Shown here in pieces: positions 53,218 to 63,452 of a stretch of 64,000 bases of DNA. The stretch covers positions 248,001 to 312,000 of the forward strand of contig NZ_JAVIXR010000001.1 of assembly GCF_031157525.1 (NCBI RefSeq), written 5' to 3'. Position 1 is the first letter of the stretch; the number at the start of each line of letters is the position of its first letter. Position numbers and translations under genes: made by a program. This DNA is from Marinobacter sediminicola. Its GTDB lineage: Bacteria > Pseudomonadota > Gammaproteobacteria > Pseudomonadales > Oleiphilaceae. The notes under the pieces were generated by a model that worked only from the letters and a program-made list of their open reading frames with translations, searched no databases and had not been told where the DNA came from.

Positions 53218-53266
53218 AGTGCTCAGTCTCGTCTGTTTACAGGTTGCCAACGGTGATCACTGTGGA

Positions 53267-54697
53267 TCACTGGGTTGGACCGACAAATCGGCTTTCGGTT
53301 TCCAGCTTCAGTGAAGCATCCGTTTCAGACTGTGCATGGAAGATGATTTCATTATTCGATTGTGGAATCGACTCTGGTGGCACATCGACAACCGTCGGCA
53401 ACGATCGGTTTTCTCCGCTGTCTACGGTTACCTGGGTTTGTGTGAGAATACGAATGCCGTCCATGCCTTGTACCGACAGGCTGAATGTCTGGGGCAATTC
53501 CGACATATTTACTATTTTCAGCGTGTAGGAGTTTTCAATTCGGCCTTCACCATTAAAACTGAATAGTGCACCCCGATCCCGCAGCACATCCATCTGTGCA
53601 GGTACACGAGTGGCGATGACGAACACGATCGCTCCGATCATCGCGGTCAAAACTGCACCGTAACCAAACGTACGGGGCCGAAGCAGTTTTGAAGGCTTTC
53701 CTTCAAGTTCATTCTCAGTGGTGTAACGAATCAGCCCGCGAGGGTAGTCCATCTTGTCCATGATTTCATCACAGGCGTCGATGCAGAGAGCACAGCCGAT
53801 GCACTCGTATTGAAGGCCATCACGAATATCAATTCCTGTGGGGCACACGTGCACACACTGCCCACAATCAATACAGTCTCCAAGACCAACTTCGTCTGGC
53901 TTTGCGTCCTTTTTGCGGCCGCCGCGAGGCTCGCCGCGATTTGGATCGTAGGAAACGATGCGGGTATTTGGGTCGAACATAACGGACTGGAAGCGAGCGT
54001 ACGGGCACATGTACAGGCAAACTTGCTCCCGCATCCAACCGGCGTTGATGTACGTGGCCGCGGTGAAGAAGGCCACCCAGAAGTACGCCCAGCCATTCGC
54101 CTGAAGGGTGAAAATATCGGAAATGAGTTCGCGAATCGGGTAGAAGTAACCGACAAATGTTAGCCCGGTCAGCAAGGCAATAATCAGCCAAACAGTATGT
54201 TTTGCTGATTTTTTGAACATTTTTTCCCGTGAGTTGGGTGCTTTGTCGAGCTTCATGCGCTTGTTGCGGCTGCCCTCTATACGCTCCTCAACCCACATAA
54301 AGATGAACGTCCACACCGTTTGCGGGCAGGTGTAACCACACCAGACTCGGCCAAAGAGCGTGGTTATGAAGAACAGACCAAAGGCACTGATAATCAGCAT
54401 GCCTGAAAGTAAAAAGAAGTCTTTAGGGTAGAACGTCGCGCCGTAGAGATGGAATTCCCGGGCCGGCAGGTCGAAGTGGATAAGCGGGTTGCCGTCCAAA
54501 GTTAACCATACGAACAGGAAGTACATACTCATGAGTAGCAGCAGACTGACAGTGCGGATGCGCTGGAACAGACCGGTTACTTCTTTGACGTAGATTTTCT
54601 TGCGACTGGCGTAGAGCTCTACTGTTTTTGTGTTTTGTGTGTCGCCCGAAGGTTCTGAGGAGGGGTCGATCTGTTTGACCGGGATTTCGTTACTCAT
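53267..54697 (-). CDS. ccoG: cbb3 oxidase accessory ferredoxin-like protein
   Basis: A 476-aa membrane protein (five helices or so) related to RdxA/FixG, a cupric reductase for oxidase copper supply. Two 4Fe-4S sites appear in CIDCGQCVHVCPTGID and CIGCALCIDACD, with further Cys motifs CGYTCPQTVW and CLYMCPYARFQ. The C-terminal 110 residues form an Ig-like periplasmic domain. A GGAGG site precedes the start. Confidence 0.95.
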   Translation of the reverse strand: MSNEIPVKQIDPSSEPSGDTQNTKTVELYASRKKIYVKEVTGLFQRIRTVSLLLLMSMYFLFVWLTLDGNPLIHFDLPAREFHLYGATFYPKDFFLLSGMLIISAFGLFFITTLFGRVWCGYTCPQTVWTFIFMWVEERIEGSRNKRMKLDKAPNSREKMFKKSAKHTVWLIIALLTGLTFVGYFYPIRELISDIFTLQANGWAYFWVAFFTAATYINAGWMREQVCLYMCPYARFQSVMFDPNTRIVSYDPNRGEPRGGRKKDAKPDEVGLGDCIDCGQCVHVCPTGIDIRDGLQYECIGCALCIDACDEIMDKMDYPRGLIRYTTENELEGKPSKLLRPRTFGYGAVLTAMIGAIVFVIATRVPAQMDVLRDRGALFSFNGEGRIENSYTLKIVNMSELPQTFSLSVQGMDGIRILTQTQVTVDSGENRSLPTVVDVPPESIPQSNNEIIFHAQSETDASLKLETESRFVGPTQ

Positions 54698-54806
54698 GAG
54701 TACCTCCAGATGGAGTCGTAAAGCGGGCGCAATGCCTTTTCAGGGGCTGGTGCTGATCTTTTCAAGCCTGTGCCCGCAAGAGCAGACACAGGGTTGAACA
54801 GACCAA

Positions 54807-54825
54807 GCCGGGTCAAAGACCCGGC
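54807..54825 (-). terminator. Terminator after ccoNOQP
   Basis: A perfect 8-bp stem, GCCGGGTC-AAA-GACCCGGC, 8 bp after the ccoP stop in the direction of transcription. The following bases are moderately T-rich (TTGGTCTGTT). It separates the structural genes from ccoG. Confidence 0.6.
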
Positions 54826-54832
54826 AGGAACG

Positions 54833-55723
54833 TCAATTTGAAAGGCTGTAAACGTAAGCAGCCAGGATCTGGATCTGATCGCTGGACAAGCGACCGCTTT
54901 GGGCGGGCATCTCGTTTTGGCGACCGTGCAGAACCGTCTCTTTGATCCACTCGTAGTTGGAGCCGTACAGCCAGATGTTATCTGTCAGATTCGGCGCGCC
55001 CAGGGCTTGCATGCCCTTTCCGTCTGCTCCGTGGCAGGCAGCGCAGGCTTGTGCAAATACAGCTTCACCCGCCTCTGCAGCGGCTGCATCCTTTTCACGA
55101 CCACTGAAGCTCAGTACATAGTTAACCACTTGGTCAACCTGAGCCGCGTTCATGTTCGGCATGACGCCTTTCGCTGGCATGTTACCCATGCGGCCGTTGC
55201 GCAAAGTCTCCAGAATGGCGTCAGGTGTGCCACCCCACAGCCAGTCGTCATCAGTCAGGTTTGGAAAGCCAACCTGGCCTCGAGCGGCGGAGCCGTGGCA
55301 GACAGCACAGTTGTTGGCAAACAGGCGCTGACCAATTTTTAGTGCGTCTTCGTCTTTCGCCAGCTCTATTACCGGGGTTTGACCATATTGGGCATAGATT
55401 TCGCCGTATTTTTCATCAGCACTCGCAACTTCGGCCTCCCACTGATTAACAGCTGTCCAGCCTAGCAAACCCTTGAAGTTACCCAGACCCGGATAGAGTG
55501 CGAGATAGCCCAGTGCGAAGATGCATGTGGCCACATACAGATAGAACCACCATTTTGGCAGCGGGTTATCATATTCTTCGATGCCATCGAAAGAGTGGCC
55601 GGTAGTGCGTTCGGTTTCTGAATCGGATACCTGGCTCTTACGTGTTGCAAGTAATAGCCACCAGCAGCCAAAAACTGTACCGAGCACGATCACTGTGACC
55701 CAGATGCTCCAGAAGGTACTCAT
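54833..55723 (-). CDS. ccoP: cbb3 oxidase diheme subunit III
   Basis: A 296-aa membrane-anchored cytochrome. It has two N-terminal hydrophobic segments (about 7-27 and 58-78), and haem sites CAVCHGS and CAACHGAD in the periplasmic half. The segment EYDNPLPKWW is the typical CcoP opening. It overlaps ccoQ by 4 bp and passes electrons to CcoO/CcoN. Confidence 0.96.
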   Translation of the reverse strand: MSTFWSIWVTVIVLGTVFGCWWLLLATRKSQVSDSETERTTGHSFDGIEEYDNPLPKWWFYLYVATCIFALGYLALYPGLGNFKGLLGWTAVNQWEAEVASADEKYGEIYAQYGQTPVIELAKDEDALKIGQRLFANNCAVCHGSAARGQVGFPNLTDDDWLWGGTPDAILETLRNGRMGNMPAKGVMPNMNAAQVDQVVNYVLSFSGREKDAAAAEAGEAVFAQACAACHGADGKGMQALGAPNLTDNIWLYGSNYEWIKETVLHGRQNEMPAQSGRLSSDQIQILAAYVYSLSN

Positions 55724-55905
55724 TGTTTTTTCTCCGTTTTTTCCTGTTCAAGAGTACGCTTTTCCACCTCGTCATCATCGAACGGCAGGTGGGCCGCTTC
55801 TTCGTTCGCCTTTTTTCGGTGGGCACTGAAAGCCCACCAGATGATGCCGATAAAGACCGCCATCAGTACAAGGGTGTGAACGCCGCGTAACTCGTTAATA
55901 TCCAT
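55720..55905 (-). CDS. ccoQ: cbb3 oxidase subunit CcoQ
   Basis: A 61-aa protein with one membrane helix (VHTLVLMAVFIGIIWWAFS) and a charged C-terminus. The ATG at 55905 gives MDINELRG and is preferred over an upstream extension. Very short spacing (4 bp) follows ccoO. Confidence 0.9.
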   Translation of the reverse strand: MDINELRGVHTLVLMAVFIGIIWWAFSAHRKKANEEAAHLPFDDDEVEKRTLEQEKTEKKQ

Positions 55906-55909
55906 CAGA

Positions 55910-56518
55910 TTACCGCTTGTCTGAGAGTACGGTGCCAAGCTGCTGCAGGTATGCGACCAGCGCTTCAATTTCGAACTTGCCTTCAAGCTCGTCGGCTGCA
56001 CTGGCGATTTGCTCGTCAGTGTAGGGCACGCCCAGAGTCTGCAAAGCGGACAGCTTGGCTGCGGTGCCTTTGTGGTTCACCAGCGTATCGAACAGCCACG
56101 GGAAAGCAGGCATGTTTGACTCAGGAACGACGCTGCGGGGGTCCATCAGGTGCTGACGTTGCCAGGCATCTGAATAACGACCGCCAACACGGGCCAGGTC
56201 AGGCCCTGTGCGCTTGGAACCCCACAGGAACGGGCGCTCGTACACGAACTCGCCCGCAACGGAGTAGTGGCCGTAGCGCTCGGTTTCAGCGCGGAACGGG
56301 CGGATTTGCTGGGTGTGGCAGACGTGACAGCCCTCACGGATGTAGATGTCACGGCCTTCCAGTTCCAGCGCCGATATGGGCTCAAGGCCTTCAATCGGCT
56401 CGTTTACTTCTTTCAGAAAAAACAGCGGGAGCACTTCCGCAAGAAAACCACCACTGATGACCAGGATGATGAATACAATCATCAGGCCAATATTCTTTTC
56501 TACAATTTCGTGTTTCAT
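55910..56518 (-). CDS. ccoO: cbb3 oxidase monoheme subunit II
   Basis: A 202-aa cytochrome with one N-terminal membrane helix and a haem site [15 protein letters not shown], exactly the CcoO signature. It lies 14 bp after ccoN in the operon. Confidence 0.96.
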   Translation of the reverse strand: MKHEIVEKNIGLMIVFIILVISGGFLAEVLPLFFLKEVNEPIEGLEPISALELEGRDIYIREGCHVCHTQQIRPFRAETERYGHYSVAGEFVYERPFLWGSKRTGPDLARVGGRYSDAWQRQHLMDPRSVVPESNMPAFPWLFDTLVNHKGTAAKLSALQTLGVPYTDEQIASAADELEGKFEIEALVAYLQQLGTVLSDKR

Positions 56519-56532
56519 CGGGTTTCTCTCCG

Positions 56533-57963
56533 TTACGCCGCCTGAATTGCTGCATTGTCCTGAGCAACCGCATCTTTCTGGCGCACGGTCATGTAGACGT
56601 TATAGGCCATGAACAGCATACCGCTCAGGAAGATGACGCCACCGAGGAAGCGTACAAAGTAGCCTGGGTAGGATGCTTCAAGACTTTCCACAAAGCTGTA
56701 GGTAAGAGTGCCGTCGTCGTTGACTGCACGCCACATGAGGCCCTGCATGATGCCGTTTACCCACATAGCAACGATGTACAGAACGGTGCCAACAGTTGCC
56801 AGCCAGAAGTGCACGTTAATCAAGCTGGTGCTGTACATTTCCTTGAGGCCCCATACTTTCGGGATCAAGTGATAAATTGCACCAATACTGATCATGGCAA
56901 CCCAGCCGAGGGCACCGGAGTGCACGTGGCCAATGGTCCAATCCGTGTTGTGGGACAGTGCGTTCACAGTCTTGATAGACATCATCGGGCCTTCAAAGGT
57001 GGACATGCCGTAGAACGACAGGGAAACCACCAGGAAACGCAGGATAGGGTCAGTACGCAGTTTGTGCCATGCACCGGATAGGGTCATCATGCCGTTGATC
57101 ATGCCACCCCAGGACGGAGCAAGCAGGATCAGAGACATCACCATGCTGGCAGTCTGGGCCCAATCTGGAAGGGCAGAATAGTGAAGATGGTGGCCGCCGG
57201 CCCATACGTAGGTCGCAATAAGCGCCCAGAAGTGAACGATGGATAAGCGGTAGGAATAAACGGGACGTCCAGCCTGCTTGGGAACGAAGTAATACATCAT
57301 GCCCAGGAAGCCTGCGGTCAGGAAAAAGCCTACTGCGTTATGACCGTACCACCACTGCATCATAGCGTCGGTTACACCGGCATATGCTGAGTAGGATTTA
57401 AATGCACTGACAGGCAGCGCCATGTTGTTTCCAATGTGGAGTACGGCGATGGTAAGGATAAACCCACCGTAGAACCAGTTGGCAACATAAATGTGAGGCG
57501 TGCTGCGCTTTGTAATAGTACCAAAAAACACTACGGCGTAAGTAACCCAGACTATCGCAATCGCGATATCAATAGGCCACTCCAGTTCTGCGTATTCTTT
57601 AGTGCTGGTGTAGCCCATCGGCAAAGTGATGGCTGCTGCGACAATAATTGCGGTCCAGCCCCAGAAGGTAAAGGCGGCGAGTTTGTCTGAAATCAGGCGA
57701 GCCTGACAGGTGCGCTGCACAACGTAATAGGATGTCGCGAACAGGGCACTGCCACCAAAGCCGAAGATAACGGCGTTAGTATGCAGCGGTCGCAGGCGAC
57801 CGAAGTGAGTCCATGGCAGATCGAGGTTGAGGGATGGCCAGACCAGTTGTGCTGCAATCAACACGCCCAGCGCCATGCCTACAATACCCCACACTACTGT
57901 CATGATGGCGAACTGTCTCACCACCTTATAGTTATATGTCAGGTTCGGATTTTGTGTGCTCAT
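56533..57963 (-). CDS. ccoN: cbb3 oxidase catalytic subunit I
   Basis: A 476-aa haem-copper oxidase subunit with about 12 helices. Ligand histidines are visible in [40 protein letters not shown] and [12 protein letters not shown]. It is the first gene of ccoNOQP. An Anr/FNR-like box about 95 bp upstream suggests induction at low oxygen. Confidence 0.97.
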   Translation of the reverse strand: MSTQNPNLTYNYKVVRQFAIMTVVWGIVGMALGVLIAAQLVWPSLNLDLPWTHFGRLRPLHTNAVIFGFGGSALFATSYYVVQRTCQARLISDKLAAFTFWGWTAIIVAAAITLPMGYTSTKEYAELEWPIDIAIAIVWVTYAVVFFGTITKRSTPHIYVANWFYGGFILTIAVLHIGNNMALPVSAFKSYSAYAGVTDAMMQWWYGHNAVGFFLTAGFLGMMYYFVPKQAGRPVYSYRLSIVHFWALIATYVWAGGHHLHYSALPDWAQTASMVMSLILLAPSWGGMINGMMTLSGAWHKLRTDPILRFLVVSLSFYGMSTFEGPMMSIKTVNALSHNTDWTIGHVHSGALGWVAMISIGAIYHLIPKVWGLKEMYSTSLINVHFWLATVGTVLYIVAMWVNGIMQGLMWRAVNDDGTLTYSFVESLEASYPGYFVRFLGGVIFLSGMLFMAYNVYMTVRQKDAVAQDNAAIQAA

Positions 57964-58050
57964 AGCCTTACCAATGGGTTCAGAGAGGGAAATTATGCGG
58001 GCGCAAGTATGGAGAAAGCATTAGCTGTTTGCAATGACGCGGGTCAACTC

Positions 58051-58064
58051 CTGATATCTGTCAA
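58051..58064 (-). promoter_or_regulatory. Anr/FNR-type box upstream of ccoN
   Basis: On the minus strand the site reads TTGACAGATATCAG, 9 of 10 defined bases of TTGAY-N4-RTCAA. It is centred about 95 bp upstream of the ccoN start in the 241-bp gap to the diguanylate cyclase gene. Oxygen control of cbb3 genes by Anr/FNR is well known; no regulator gene is in the window. Confidence 0.6.
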
Positions 58065-58204
58065 ATGCACCCGAAACAGCAGCATGGCGCCTTTCCCATG
58101 CGCTCATGCCTGCCGTTTCAATATGATAGCGCCCGAAGCGAGCAAGTTGAACTCGTCAAAATTGACTAAGGACAAAAAAACGGTGTGAAGCGACATAAAA
58201 TACG

Positions 58205-60037
58205 TCAAACGTCAGCTAGCACTACCTGGTCTCGACCGCGGGCTTTGGCTTTGTACAAAGCGCGGTCGGCCCGTGCGAACAATGTCTGCTTATCTTCGTC
58301 CGGTAATAGTGTCGCAATGCCTGCGCTGAGAGTAAGTTGGGCGAGGTTTCCGCCGGGAGCCTCTATCTCGGTGGTGCGTAAGTCTTCAAGTATAGCGTCG
58401 CATACTCTTTTAGCGCCTTCGGTGTCGGTGCCCGGTAACAGTAGTGCAAACTCTTCACCACCAAACCGGACGGCAATGTCCCGTGGCCGCTTCACATGGC
58501 GGCTTAAAATGCCGGCTATTTGCTGTAGCCATATGTCGCCAAAGCCGTGGCCCCATGTGTCGTTGATGGATTTGAAGTGATCGGCGTCGAGTAGGGCGAC
58601 GGTTAGCGGTTGCCCGGTTCTGCGCGCCTCAGCACACAGTTCAGCCAGAATGTTGTCCATATGGCGACGGTTAAAAAGCCCGGTAAGGGAGTCGTTGAGG
58701 CTAAGAGCGGCGAGTTTTCGGTTGGCTTTCTCCAGCTCTCGCATTGTGGAACGCAACTGGGCAGTGCGCTCGTGCACTTTGTGCTCCAGGTCTGTTCGGG
58801 CTTCTTGCTCTACTTTCAGCAGTTTATCGTTCAGAAGACGCCAGCGCTGAACCATGGCGTAGTTAAGCAAAATGACCTGACCACCGATGGCGATTTGCAT
58901 CAGTGATTCTCGCGCTAAAAAGTCTGCAAGATAACCGAATGCTGCACCAGCATAAGCCAAAGCACCGCCTGCCATGATTGCCCAAGCCAGAACATACCAC
59001 TTTGCTGGTTGATAACCTTGACGCCAACGGCTTATAGCAATAATTGAAAGAACAAAGATGATGGCCAGCCCGAGAGCGGTGTTGTACAGAATGGTTTCGG
59101 TGTATGGGAGTATGAGTGTCAGCCCAGTAAACGCCGCGCAAATCCAGATGATGACTTTCAGGGTTTTGTCAGCACGTGTGCCTTGCTCTACTTCGAGGAA
59201 TGAGCGGCCAAAGAGAGACATCGCCAAAGCGCAGAGTACCAGCGTGAGGGGAATGGATATGCTCGCAAACTGGGGGCTCTCGGGCCAGAAATACTGATTG
59301 GCAAAACCACCCATGGTAAACAGGAAAAGGCCCATGGCGACCATATAAAGTGCGTTATGAAAGTAATAGGCGGTGCGGGAACTGATAAAGAGCAGAAGGT
59401 TAAAAGCCGCAAGCACCAGAATGGCGCCGTAAAACAGCCCGTGGGTCACAGATAGGTGGTTGCTTGAGGCAATGAGCTCTCTCGGAGATTCCAGCCTCAA
59501 GGGGATGTTCAGCGCGCCACTGCTGTGCACTCGAAGTGTAATCGTGCGGGTTTCACCCCTGTCGAGTTTTATAGGAAAAAGGAAATATCGGTAGTCTATG
59601 GCCCTTGAGCCGAATCGGTGCTGGTCGCCAGTGACCAGGACGTCCCTGGAGTTGTTGCTCCACCAGTAGGTGACTTCGTCAAGCAAAGGATAGTTGAGGT
59701 TGAGATACCATAGCCCGCGCTCGCTGCCGCTATTTCGAATGTTCAGGCGAATCCAGTACACTGACCGGGTTTGAGTAAATGTCAGGTCGTGTCCGCGAGA
59801 GGGGGTCCACTCAAGGTTCTTTGGCAGTTCGTCAGGGCGCCTTGCGGAGTGCGCTGGCTCACCGGGAGAAGCTTGGTAATAGCAAACATAATGCATCAAC
59901 GAGCTGCGTGCATAAACATCGTTGGCGTCTATCGCTGGGCACTGGGAGGCATGGGCAGCCATATTCGCAATAGCGAATGCCGGAACTAGGCTGCAGAGCA
60001 GAAAAACGATAAAGCGCGCTACGAGTGACATCAGCAT
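58205..60037 (-). CDS. 7TM-DISM diguanylate cyclase
   Basis: A 610-aa protein with signal/anchor (ending AIANMAA), a periplasmic 7TMR-DISMED2 domain (about 45-185), seven membrane helices (about 190-385), a coiled coil (about 390-430) and a GGDEF domain. The active site is GGEEF, preceded five residues earlier by RPRD, an intact RxxD inhibitory site, so the enzyme should make cyclic-di-GMP with product feedback. ATGs at 60037 and 60031 are both possible. The ligand of the sensory domain is unknown, possibly a carbohydrate. Confidence 0.88.
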   Translation of the reverse strand: MLMSLVARFIVFLLCSLVPAFAIANMAAHASQCPAIDANDVYARSSLMHYVCYYQASPGEPAHSARRPDELPKNLEWTPSRGHDLTFTQTRSVYWIRLNIRNSGSERGLWYLNLNYPLLDEVTYWWSNNSRDVLVTGDQHRFGSRAIDYRYFLFPIKLDRGETRTITLRVHSSGALNIPLRLESPRELIASSNHLSVTHGLFYGAILVLAAFNLLLFISSRTAYYFHNALYMVAMGLFLFTMGGFANQYFWPESPQFASISIPLTLVLCALAMSLFGRSFLEVEQGTRADKTLKVIIWICAAFTGLTLILPYTETILYNTALGLAIIFVLSIIAISRWRQGYQPAKWYVLAWAIMAGGALAYAGAAFGYLADFLARESLMQIAIGGQVILLNYAMVQRWRLLNDKLLKVEQEARTDLEHKVHERTAQLRSTMRELEKANRKLAALSLNDSLTGLFNRRHMDNILAELCAEARRTGQPLTVALLDADHFKSINDTWGHGFGDIWLQQIAGILSRHVKRPRDIAVRFGGEEFALLLPGTDTEGAKRVCDAILEDLRTTEIEAPGGNLAQLTLSAGIATLLPDEDKQTLFARADRALYKAKARGRDQVVLADV

Positions 60038-60157
60038 TTCCCGAGAGCCTTGGCTTGGGGCAGAGCCTTGGAACTCGGAAGTGTAGCGAAAATGCAGAAT
60101 CAGTGTTGTAAAACAGTTTGAAATTCTGCAAGCCGTCACAGGCTTTGCCCGGACGGA

Positions 60158-60448
60158 TTAAACGCCGCTCTGTGCAAGTACCGTTATAGCTTCATCTTTG
60201 TCCATCATTGGCACTAGTTCTGCCATCAGGTTGCGGCGGTCGTCTGAAAGATACCAACGGTTCCAGTCCGCTTCAGAGCGCCAGTTTGCAAGGGTGATCC
60301 GGTGGTTGGGATCGTTTTTATCGACCAGTGTTTCCCCGGAAATAAACCCCGGTGCTGCCACAGCACGTTGCAGAACTTTGCGGGAGCGCTCTTCATAGGC
60401 AGTTTCAAGTGACTCAGCAATATGGCGTTCGATCAGAACCCGGATCAT
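60158..60448 (-). CDS. Antibiotic-biosynthesis-monooxygenase-fold protein
   Basis: A 96-aa ABM/DUF-type dimeric barrel protein (MIRVLIERHIAESLETAYEE; FISGETLVDKNDPNHRITLA; WRSEADWNRWYLSDDR). Proteins of this size include haem-degrading and quinol monooxygenases, but most are unassigned. It is divergent from the TusA-like gene with 84 bp between starts. Confidence 0.78.
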   Translation of the reverse strand: MIRVLIERHIAESLETAYEERSRKVLQRAVAAPGFISGETLVDKNDPNHRITLANWRSEADWNRWYLSDDRRNLMAELVPMMDKDEAITVLAQSGV

Positions 60449-60532
60449 GCAAACCTCCAGATGTTTTAATGGTATAAACAGTAATTTAGCACGTATTTCT
60501 GAAAAATCAGATCATCCAGAAGGAGACATTTT

Positions 60533-60772
60533 GTGAGTGCTACCGATTTTGATGCCGAACTGGATGCCAGCGGCCTGTTTTGTCCTGAACCAGTGATGAT
60601 GCTTCACACTGGCATCAATAATGTTGAACCTGGAAAGGTTTTGCGGGTGATAGCAACAGACCCATCAACGACCCGTGATATACCGCGGTTTTGTCAGTTT
60701 TTAGGACATGAGCTGATCAGTCATACAGAGCAGGAAGACCAGTTTGTTTACTTCATTCGCCGAGGCGAATAA
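60533..60772 (+). CDS. tusA: TusA-like sulfurtransferase
   Basis: A 79-aa TusA/SirA-family protein starting at GTG 60533, 6 bases after AGGAGA. The active-site segment is LDASGLFCPEPVMML with the CPxP cysteine. E. coli TusA passes sulfur to tRNA-Glu/Lys/Gln thiolation; similar small proteins also serve other sulfur routes, so the exact role is not certain. Confidence 0.85.
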   Translation: MSATDFDAELDASGLFCPEPVMMLHTGINNVEPGKVLRVIATDPSTTRDIPRFCQFLGHELISHTEQEDQFVYFIRRGE

Positions 60773-60808
60773 TGCCCGTAACGTCATCCTGCTGTGGTGC
60801 TTGAGTGG

Positions 60809-62704
60809 TCAAATAGAGGGCGTCAGCCCATTGAGGTGATCGAGGAACTGGCTGCGGTTCATTTCACCCAGCACTCTCTGTGGTTTCATTTCACCGCCGC
60901 TGCTATCGTAAAACAGTATCGCCGGTGGCCCGAACAGCCCTAGTTCGTCCAGCATGGCCTGTTGAGCAGGTGTGTTGTCCGTCATGTCAATTTGTAGCAG
61001 CGTAAAAGGCTTGAGCGAGTTAATGACAGTCCCGTCGCTAAATACGTTGCGCTCCATTACTTTGCATGAAATGCACCAGTCGGCGTAGAAGTCCAGCATT
61101 ACAGGGCGACCTTCCTGTTGGGCTTGCAGGAGCATCGCTTCAATATCGGCGGGCGCTTCTACCCGGGTAAAGCCCGCGTGGCTAATGTCGTTGCCAGCTG
61201 TGTCACCTGGGTTCCCGCTGAAAGGCGCTTTGGCGATGAACGGGTCCAGTGGTGCAAGGGGGTTATTGGCACCGGCAATGGCGCCGGCCAGCAATGCCAG
61301 GCCATAAGCGAAAAAGATCAGCCCCAGACCTTTGCGGGTCCGTTCCCAGCCAGCCTTTGCGGCGTCAAAAGCCCCCAGCTGTACGCCGGTTATAGCAATC
61401 AGCATTCCCCATAAAGTGAGCCCAACCCACCCTGGAACCAGGCGCTCAATCAGCCAGATCGCGACGGCAATCAGCATCACACCATAGAAGTGTTTGACGG
61501 TGGTCATCCAGTGCCCGGTGCTTGGCAGAAGCTTGCGCCCACCAACCGCTACCAGAATGAGTGGGATCCCCATGCCCAGCCCTAGAGCAAAAAGAGCAAT
61601 GCCACCGATTACTGCATCCTGTGTTGTTGAGATGTAAAGGAGGCTGCCTGCAAGGGGTGCAGACACGCAGGGCGATACAATAAGAGCAGAGAGCGCGCCT
61701 ATGCCGAAAATGCTGATCACCCGGCCACCTGTGAGGCGCTGGCTGGCATTGTTTAATGAATCGCGGATGGCGCGCGGCAGCTGAATTTCAAACAGATCAA
61801 ACATCGACAGCGCAAAAACCACGAACATCACCGCAAACACACCGAGCACCCAGGGCGACTGGAGCTGCGCCTGCAGGTTGAAGCTGGCTCCAAGCAATCC
61901 TGTAAGCACTCCGGCGCCAGCATAGGTTAGCGCCATGCCCAGCACGTAGCTGCTGGCAAGCAGAATTGCCTGGCCAGTCGTGCGGGTGTTTTGTCCGGAC
62001 ACTAGTGAGGAAATGATCGGAACCATTGGCAGTACGCAAGGGGTAAAGGTTAGCCCAAGCCCGAGCAGCAGAAATACGCCAGCTATAACCAGCGTCGACT
62101 GCTCCGAGAGAAAGCCCGCAAGCCCGGTTGCCGAGCTGGTGTCCGTTTTTATCTTTGTAGGCGCAGCTGAGCCCGTGGCCCCTTGTGCTCCGGCAGCGTC
62201 ACTGCTTTGATAAAAGAGCACTTCGCGGGTCTGCGGTGGATAGCATAATCCTGCTTCTGCACAGCCCTGATAGGTTACCTCGAAGCGGGCTTCCCGGGCA
62301 TTGTCTGGCAGAGTGACGTGAACCCGGGCTTCAACGGGATCAAAGAAGACAGTGGTCTTCCCGAAAAACTCGTCTTCTGTTTCTGTGCCGGGGCTGGAAT
62401 ATTGAGGGACGCCCGCACTGACACCTTCACTCAGCGATTTAATGCTGACGCGATCCTTGTAGAGATAGTGCCCGGGTGTGATGTCCCAGAGGAGCAGCAC
62501 TGCGTCACCTTCTATGGAGTGGCTGAAGGGAAGGGCTTCATCTACCGGAAGAAACTGGTTGCTCTGGCCGCCAAACAGGGAGTTACCGCCGCCAAATGCC
62601 CAGGACGTATTTGTAGCTGTAAACAGCAGGGCGAATACGAACAGCAAGCTGGTTGGAGAGAGGAGGCGGCGAGCGTTGCCGGAAGTGGTAGATAATACTG
62701 TCAT
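60809..62704 (-). CDS. dsbD: Thiol:disulfide interchange protein DsbD
   Basis: A 631-aa inner-membrane reductase carrying electrons from cytosolic thioredoxin to the periplasm. The signal ends near SWA; the N-terminal domain holds CAEAGLCYPP; the membrane domain has TFTPCVLPMVP and VSPCVSAPL; the C-terminal thioredoxin site is CISCKVME. The ATG at 62704 was chosen because it precedes the signal; its ribosome site is weak and longer in-frame starts reach 62854. It may supply reductant to the TlpA protein and haem-protein maturation. Confidence 0.93.
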   Translation of the reverse strand: MTVLSTTSGNARRLLSPTSLLFVFALLFTATNTSWAFGGGNSLFGGQSNQFLPVDEALPFSHSIEGDAVLLLWDITPGHYLYKDRVSIKSLSEGVSAGVPQYSSPGTETEDEFFGKTTVFFDPVEARVHVTLPDNAREARFEVTYQGCAEAGLCYPPQTREVLFYQSSDAAGAQGATGSAAPTKIKTDTSSATGLAGFLSEQSTLVIAGVFLLLGLGLTFTPCVLPMVPIISSLVSGQNTRTTGQAILLASSYVLGMALTYAGAGVLTGLLGASFNLQAQLQSPWVLGVFAVMFVVFALSMFDLFEIQLPRAIRDSLNNASQRLTGGRVISIFGIGALSALIVSPCVSAPLAGSLLYISTTQDAVIGGIALFALGLGMGIPLILVAVGGRKLLPSTGHWMTTVKHFYGVMLIAVAIWLIERLVPGWVGLTLWGMLIAITGVQLGAFDAAKAGWERTRKGLGLIFFAYGLALLAGAIAGANNPLAPLDPFIAKAPFSGNPGDTAGNDISHAGFTRVEAPADIEAMLLQAQQEGRPVMLDFYADWCISCKVMERNVFSDGTVINSLKPFTLLQIDMTDNTPAQQAMLDELGLFGPPAILFYDSSGGEMKPQRVLGEMNRSQFLDHLNGLTPSI

Positions 62705-62864
62705 GGAGTAAGCAGTTTCCCGGTGAGTGTCATGGCGCACAAGAGAGCTGGCGATACAATAAGGTGCCTGCGCTCCGGTAGTATTTTGCGAGTGAATGGA
62801 CATAGGGTCCGCAAGAAAGTTCCCTCTGGCATTGGGCGCGTTAAAGTCGCACAATAGCTTCCCA

Positions 62865-63446
62865 ATGAATCACAGCCCAAACGATCTTATCATGTTGTTT
62901 AATGACCTGTTCCGGGAGGCATTCTGGACTATTTTGGTCAGAGGCGACAAAGAACCTGAATACCTGCCTGCTGGTGGCACCAGTGAGCTTGCGCAGATTG
63001 TTTTTGCTCATGGCTATTATGCCAGTGCTCTGCACGAAATAAGTCACTGGTGCGTCGCAGGTGAGCACCGGCGCACACTTCACGACTATGGTTACTGGTA
63101 TTGCCCGGACGGCCGGACACCTTCACAGCAGCGGGCATTCGAACAGGTTGAGGTCAAACCACAGGCTATCGAGTGGTTGTTTTCAGTGGCCGCTGGCTCG
63201 AATTTTCATATCAGTGTGGATAACCTGTCTGGTGGGGGGGCGTCTGACGAATGCGGTTTCCGTTCCAGGGTGCTTGGCCAGGCCGAAAATTATTTGACGA
63301 CTGGTCTGCCGCGGCGGGCACAGTCCTTTTTTGATACGTTGAAATCGTTTTATGGAACCGACGATAACTTCAGTACAGCCTGGCGTGATGATGTCCGGCG
63401 CGTGGTTCCGCTATATTCTGCAAAAGAACATTATGAGGCAAACTGA
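62865..63446 (+). CDS. epmC: Elongation factor P hydroxylase
   Basis: A 193-aa EpmC/YfcM protein that hydroxylates the modified lysine of EF-P. The conserved segment FAHGYYASALHEISHWCVAG includes the metal-binding HExxH, followed by DYGYWYCPDGR and EVKPQAIEWLF, close to the E. coli protein. The ATG at 62865 matches the family N-terminus; its ribosome site is weak and a longer start at 62796 exists. EpmA and EpmB genes are not in the window. Confidence 0.9.
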   Translation: MNHSPNDLIMLFNDLFREAFWTILVRGDKEPEYLPAGGTSELAQIVFAHGYYASALHEISHWCVAGEHRRTLHDYGYWYCPDGRTPSQQRAFEQVEVKPQAIEWLFSVAAGSNFHISVDNLSGGGASDECGFRSRVLGQAENYLTTGLPRRAQSFFDTLKSFYGTDDNFSTAWRDDVRRVVPLYSAKEHYEAN

Positions 63447-63452
63447 GACTCC

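Noticed and set aside
54753..54765. Possible Anr/FNR box upstream of ccoG
   Set aside because: Half-sites resemble TTGAT and ATCAA on the minus strand, but the spacing is one base short of the required four.
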